Source: Macquaria australasica
Lineage: Eukaryota > Chordata > Actinopteri > Centrarchiformes > Percichthyidae
Direction: 5' to 3'
DNA: 64,000 bases
NCBI GenBank assembly: GCA_005408345.1
Contig: SEMN01001363.1
Span: 1-64,000 of the forward strand
Under the pieces are notes generated by a model. It saw only the letters and a program-made list of their open reading frames with translations, ran no database searches and was not told where the DNA came from. The translations under genes and the position numbers were made by a program. This document shows positions 62,426 to 64,000 of this stretch, piece after piece. The number at the start of each line of letters is the position of its first letter. Within the stretch, counting starts at the first letter, position 1.

Positions 62426-63662
62426 CTCCATGGAGGATTTTCCACTTGAGCAGTCTCGTGATGATACTCTACGCTCAGCCTTCGACCAAGTGATAAAAAT
62501 TGATGGTCAATTGGTGCGCCCTGACGCAGTGCAGACGTACCCGCACTTTGTTTTGATTAGGGAAAGACTATACCGAGTGAGTCGTGACACTCAAACCGGT
62601 GAAATAAACACCCAGTTGTTGGTGCCGAAAAGCCGCCGGGAAATGGTTTTCCAGACGGCTCATTACAACCCGATGGCTGGGCACCTGGGGAGTGACAAAA
62701 CACTGAACCGGATAATGGCCCGTTTCTATTGGCCAGGCATTTGGGGTGATGTCCGCCGGTGGTGCGCGGCTTGCCCTGAATGCCAGCTGGTAAACCAGCC
62801 GGCCACCCCCAGGGCCCCGTTGCGGCCCTTACCGCTGATGGAGGCCCCGTTCGAAAGAATCGGGATGGACCTCATCGGGCCATTCTCCCGTAGCGCACAG
62901 GGATATCGTTTTGTGCTAGTCGTGGTAGATTATGCAACCCGATATCCCGAGGCGGTGCCCTTGCGCTCCATTTCAGCGAAGAAAGTAGCGCAGGCACTGT
63001 TTCAATTAGTCTCCCGAGTTGGAATCCCGAAAGAGATTCTGACTGATCAGGGCACGTCATTTATGTCACGCACACTGAGGGAATTGTACGAATTACTGGG
63101 CATCAAATCGGTCCGCACGAGTGTCTATCACCCGCAGACAGACGGGCTCGTGGAGCGGATGAACAAAACCCTGAAGTCCATGATTCGTAAGTTCATTCAC
63201 GATGATAGTCGCAATTGGGATAAATGGCTTGATGCTCTGTTGTTTGCAGTGCGGGAGGTTCCCCAGGCCTCCACGGGATTTTCTCCCTTTGAACTGTTGT
63301 TCGGCAGAAAACCACGCGGGGCACTGGACCTAGTTAAGGAAAGCTGGGAGGAGGGTCCCAGCCCCAGCAAAAATGAGATTCAGTACGTCCTGGACCTGCG
63401 AGCAAAACTCCACACGCTCGGGCAGCTGTCACGTGAGAATTTGCTGCAGGCCCAGGAGCGTCAGCAGCGCCTGTACAACAGAGGAACCAGGCTGAGGCAA
63501 TTCTCACCGGGAGACAAGGTACTTGTATTACTCCCATCTTCCAGCTCTAAATTACTCGCCAAGTGGCAAGGGCCCTTTGTGGTCACACGACGAGTGGGTG
63601 ATGTCGACTATGAGGTGGCACGCACTGACAGGGGGGGGGGGGCGCTCAAATTTACCACCTGA
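62352..63662 (+). CDS. Integrase of the gypsy element, encoded before RT
   Basis: About 430 codons in the +1 frame relative to gag-protease, overlapping it by 74 bp. It has an HHCC zinc-binding domain (HYNPMAGHLGSDKTLNRI; WCAACPEC) and an rve catalytic core with D,D-35-E residues in GMDLIGPF, LTDQGTSF and DGLVERMNKTLK, then the C-terminal domain (FSPGDKVLVLLP; WQGPFVVTRRVGDVDYEV). A 12-base G run at 63,631-63,642 moves the frame and the protein stops at 63,662; downstream coding continues two frames over. The overlap could be programmed or an ordinary mutation. Confidence 0.85.
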   Translation: MVSALCSVVTRGHPTLEAPQVPVFNSMEDFPLEQSRDDTLRSAFDQVIKIDGQLVRPDAVQTYPHFVLIRERLYRVSRDTQTGEINTQLLVPKSRREMVFQTAHYNPMAGHLGSDKTLNRIMARFYWPGIWGDVRRWCAACPECQLVNQPATPRAPLRPLPLMEAPFERIGMDLIGPFSRSAQGYRFVLVVVDYATRYPEAVPLRSISAKKVAQALFQLVSRVGIPKEILTDQGTSFMSRTLRELYELLGIKSVRTSVYHPQTDGLVERMNKTLKSMIRKFIHDDSRNWDKWLDALLFAVREVPQASTGFSPFELLFGRKPRGALDLVKESWEEGPSPSKNEIQYVLDLRAKLHTLGQLSRENLLQAQERQQRLYNRGTRLRQFSPGDKVLVLLPSSSSKLLAKWQGPFVVTRRVGDVDYEVARTDRGGGALKFTT

Positions 63663-64000
63663 ACCTCCTTAAGTTGTGGAAGGAGGTGGTGCCTGTGGCT
63701 CTGGTGACGACGGTGCAGGAGAGGGATGAGCTGGGGCCTGAGGTGCCAACCTCGGTAGCTCCACTGCCCTGTGACCGTCTCCTTACTCCGTCCCAGAGGG
63801 CAGACATAATCAGGCTCCAGCAGCAGTTTGCGGACGTATTCTCCCCCTTGCCAGGGCGTACATCCCTCATAGAGCACCACATTGAATCTCACCCGGGCGT
63901 GACGGTGCGTTCACGGCCCTATCGGTTGCCTGAACACAAGCGCAAAGTTGTTCAGCGGGAGTTAAAGGCCATGCTGGAAATGGGAGTAATCGAGGAGTCA
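63647..64000 (+). CDS. Start of reverse transcriptase of the gypsy element (runs off window)
   Basis: An open frame of 118 codons with no stop to the window end. It first finishes the integrase tail (QIYHLNLLKLWKE), then a linker (LQQQFADVFSPLPGRTSL), then the RT N-terminus (VRSRPYRLPEHKRKVVQREL, MLEMGVIEES). RT placed after integrase identifies the Gmr1-like group rather than ordinary gypsy order. Confidence 0.8.

Noticed and set aside
1..64000. tRNA, rRNA or other structured RNA genes
   Set aside because: None recognised by eye on either strand; a covariance-model search would be needed to exclude small ones.

Overview
This is nuclear DNA from a teleost fish, most likely a percomorph. The evidence is spliced genes with GT/AG introns, B7-like Ig exons and NLR-type leucine-rich-repeat (LRR) exons of teleost style, and a teleost mobile-element mix: L2 and L1 LINEs, a Tc1 end, non-autonomous hAT elements, solo LTRs, a Polinton/adintovirus remnant and a Gmr1-like Ty3/gypsy element with integrase ahead of reverse transcriptase. 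No bacterial features, tRNA, rRNA or CRISPR array were seen.

The backbone is three tandem, very similar immune-receptor-like genes on the + strand: A (about 925-23,306), B (42,792-47,807) and C (52,824 to beyond 60,335). Each encodes one V-type Ig domain, a C-type Ig domain (deleted in A), a second V-type Ig domain and one transmembrane helix, resembling the V-C-V layout of HHLA2/B7-H7. The short cytoplasmic exon ends in phase 2, and the next candidate exons are phase-2 LRR exons of the type found in fish NLR genes. The genome therefore appears to encode Ig-TM-LRR chimeric receptors. In A the LRR exon has been amplified by a 3.1-3.3 kb tandem array (11,922-22,800). Each complete unit ends in a non-autonomous hAT element holding a G-rich minisatellite of 5, 12 or 8 copies.

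Region by region: 1-4,600 holds the Ig/TM exons of A. 5,010-7,965 is a broken minus-strand LINE, carrying a solo LTR, that interrupts the second LRR exon. 8,050-11,620 is a diverged partial unit plus two CpG-rich islands. 11,622-23,821 is the LRR array and 3' end of A. 23,980-32,430 is mobile DNA (foldback element, solo LTR, TA microsatellites with a Tc1 end, an L2 LINE). 32,776-32,856 is a relic Ig C exon from a lost copy. 32,860-36,470 is a Polinton/adintovirus remnant. 36,795-39,090 is a minus-strand gene for a Pro/Gln-rich repeat protein, with a 5'-truncated duplicate at 40,318-41,872 whose broken end abuts the 5' flank of gene B. 48,700-52,530 is an old minus-strand L1 with nested insertions. 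52,824-60,335 is gene C, whose leader exon lies just after a dispersed teleost repeat. 60,644-64,000 is the 5' part of the gypsy element, inserted in gene C downstream of its second LRR exon.

If the gene models hold, the receptors bind extracellular ligands through V1, whose loops differ sharply between B and C although their introns are nearly identical, and carry a variable number of LRRs on the cytoplasmic side. Splicing across the TM-LRR boundary is inferred from splice sites and phase only; transcripts would decide it.
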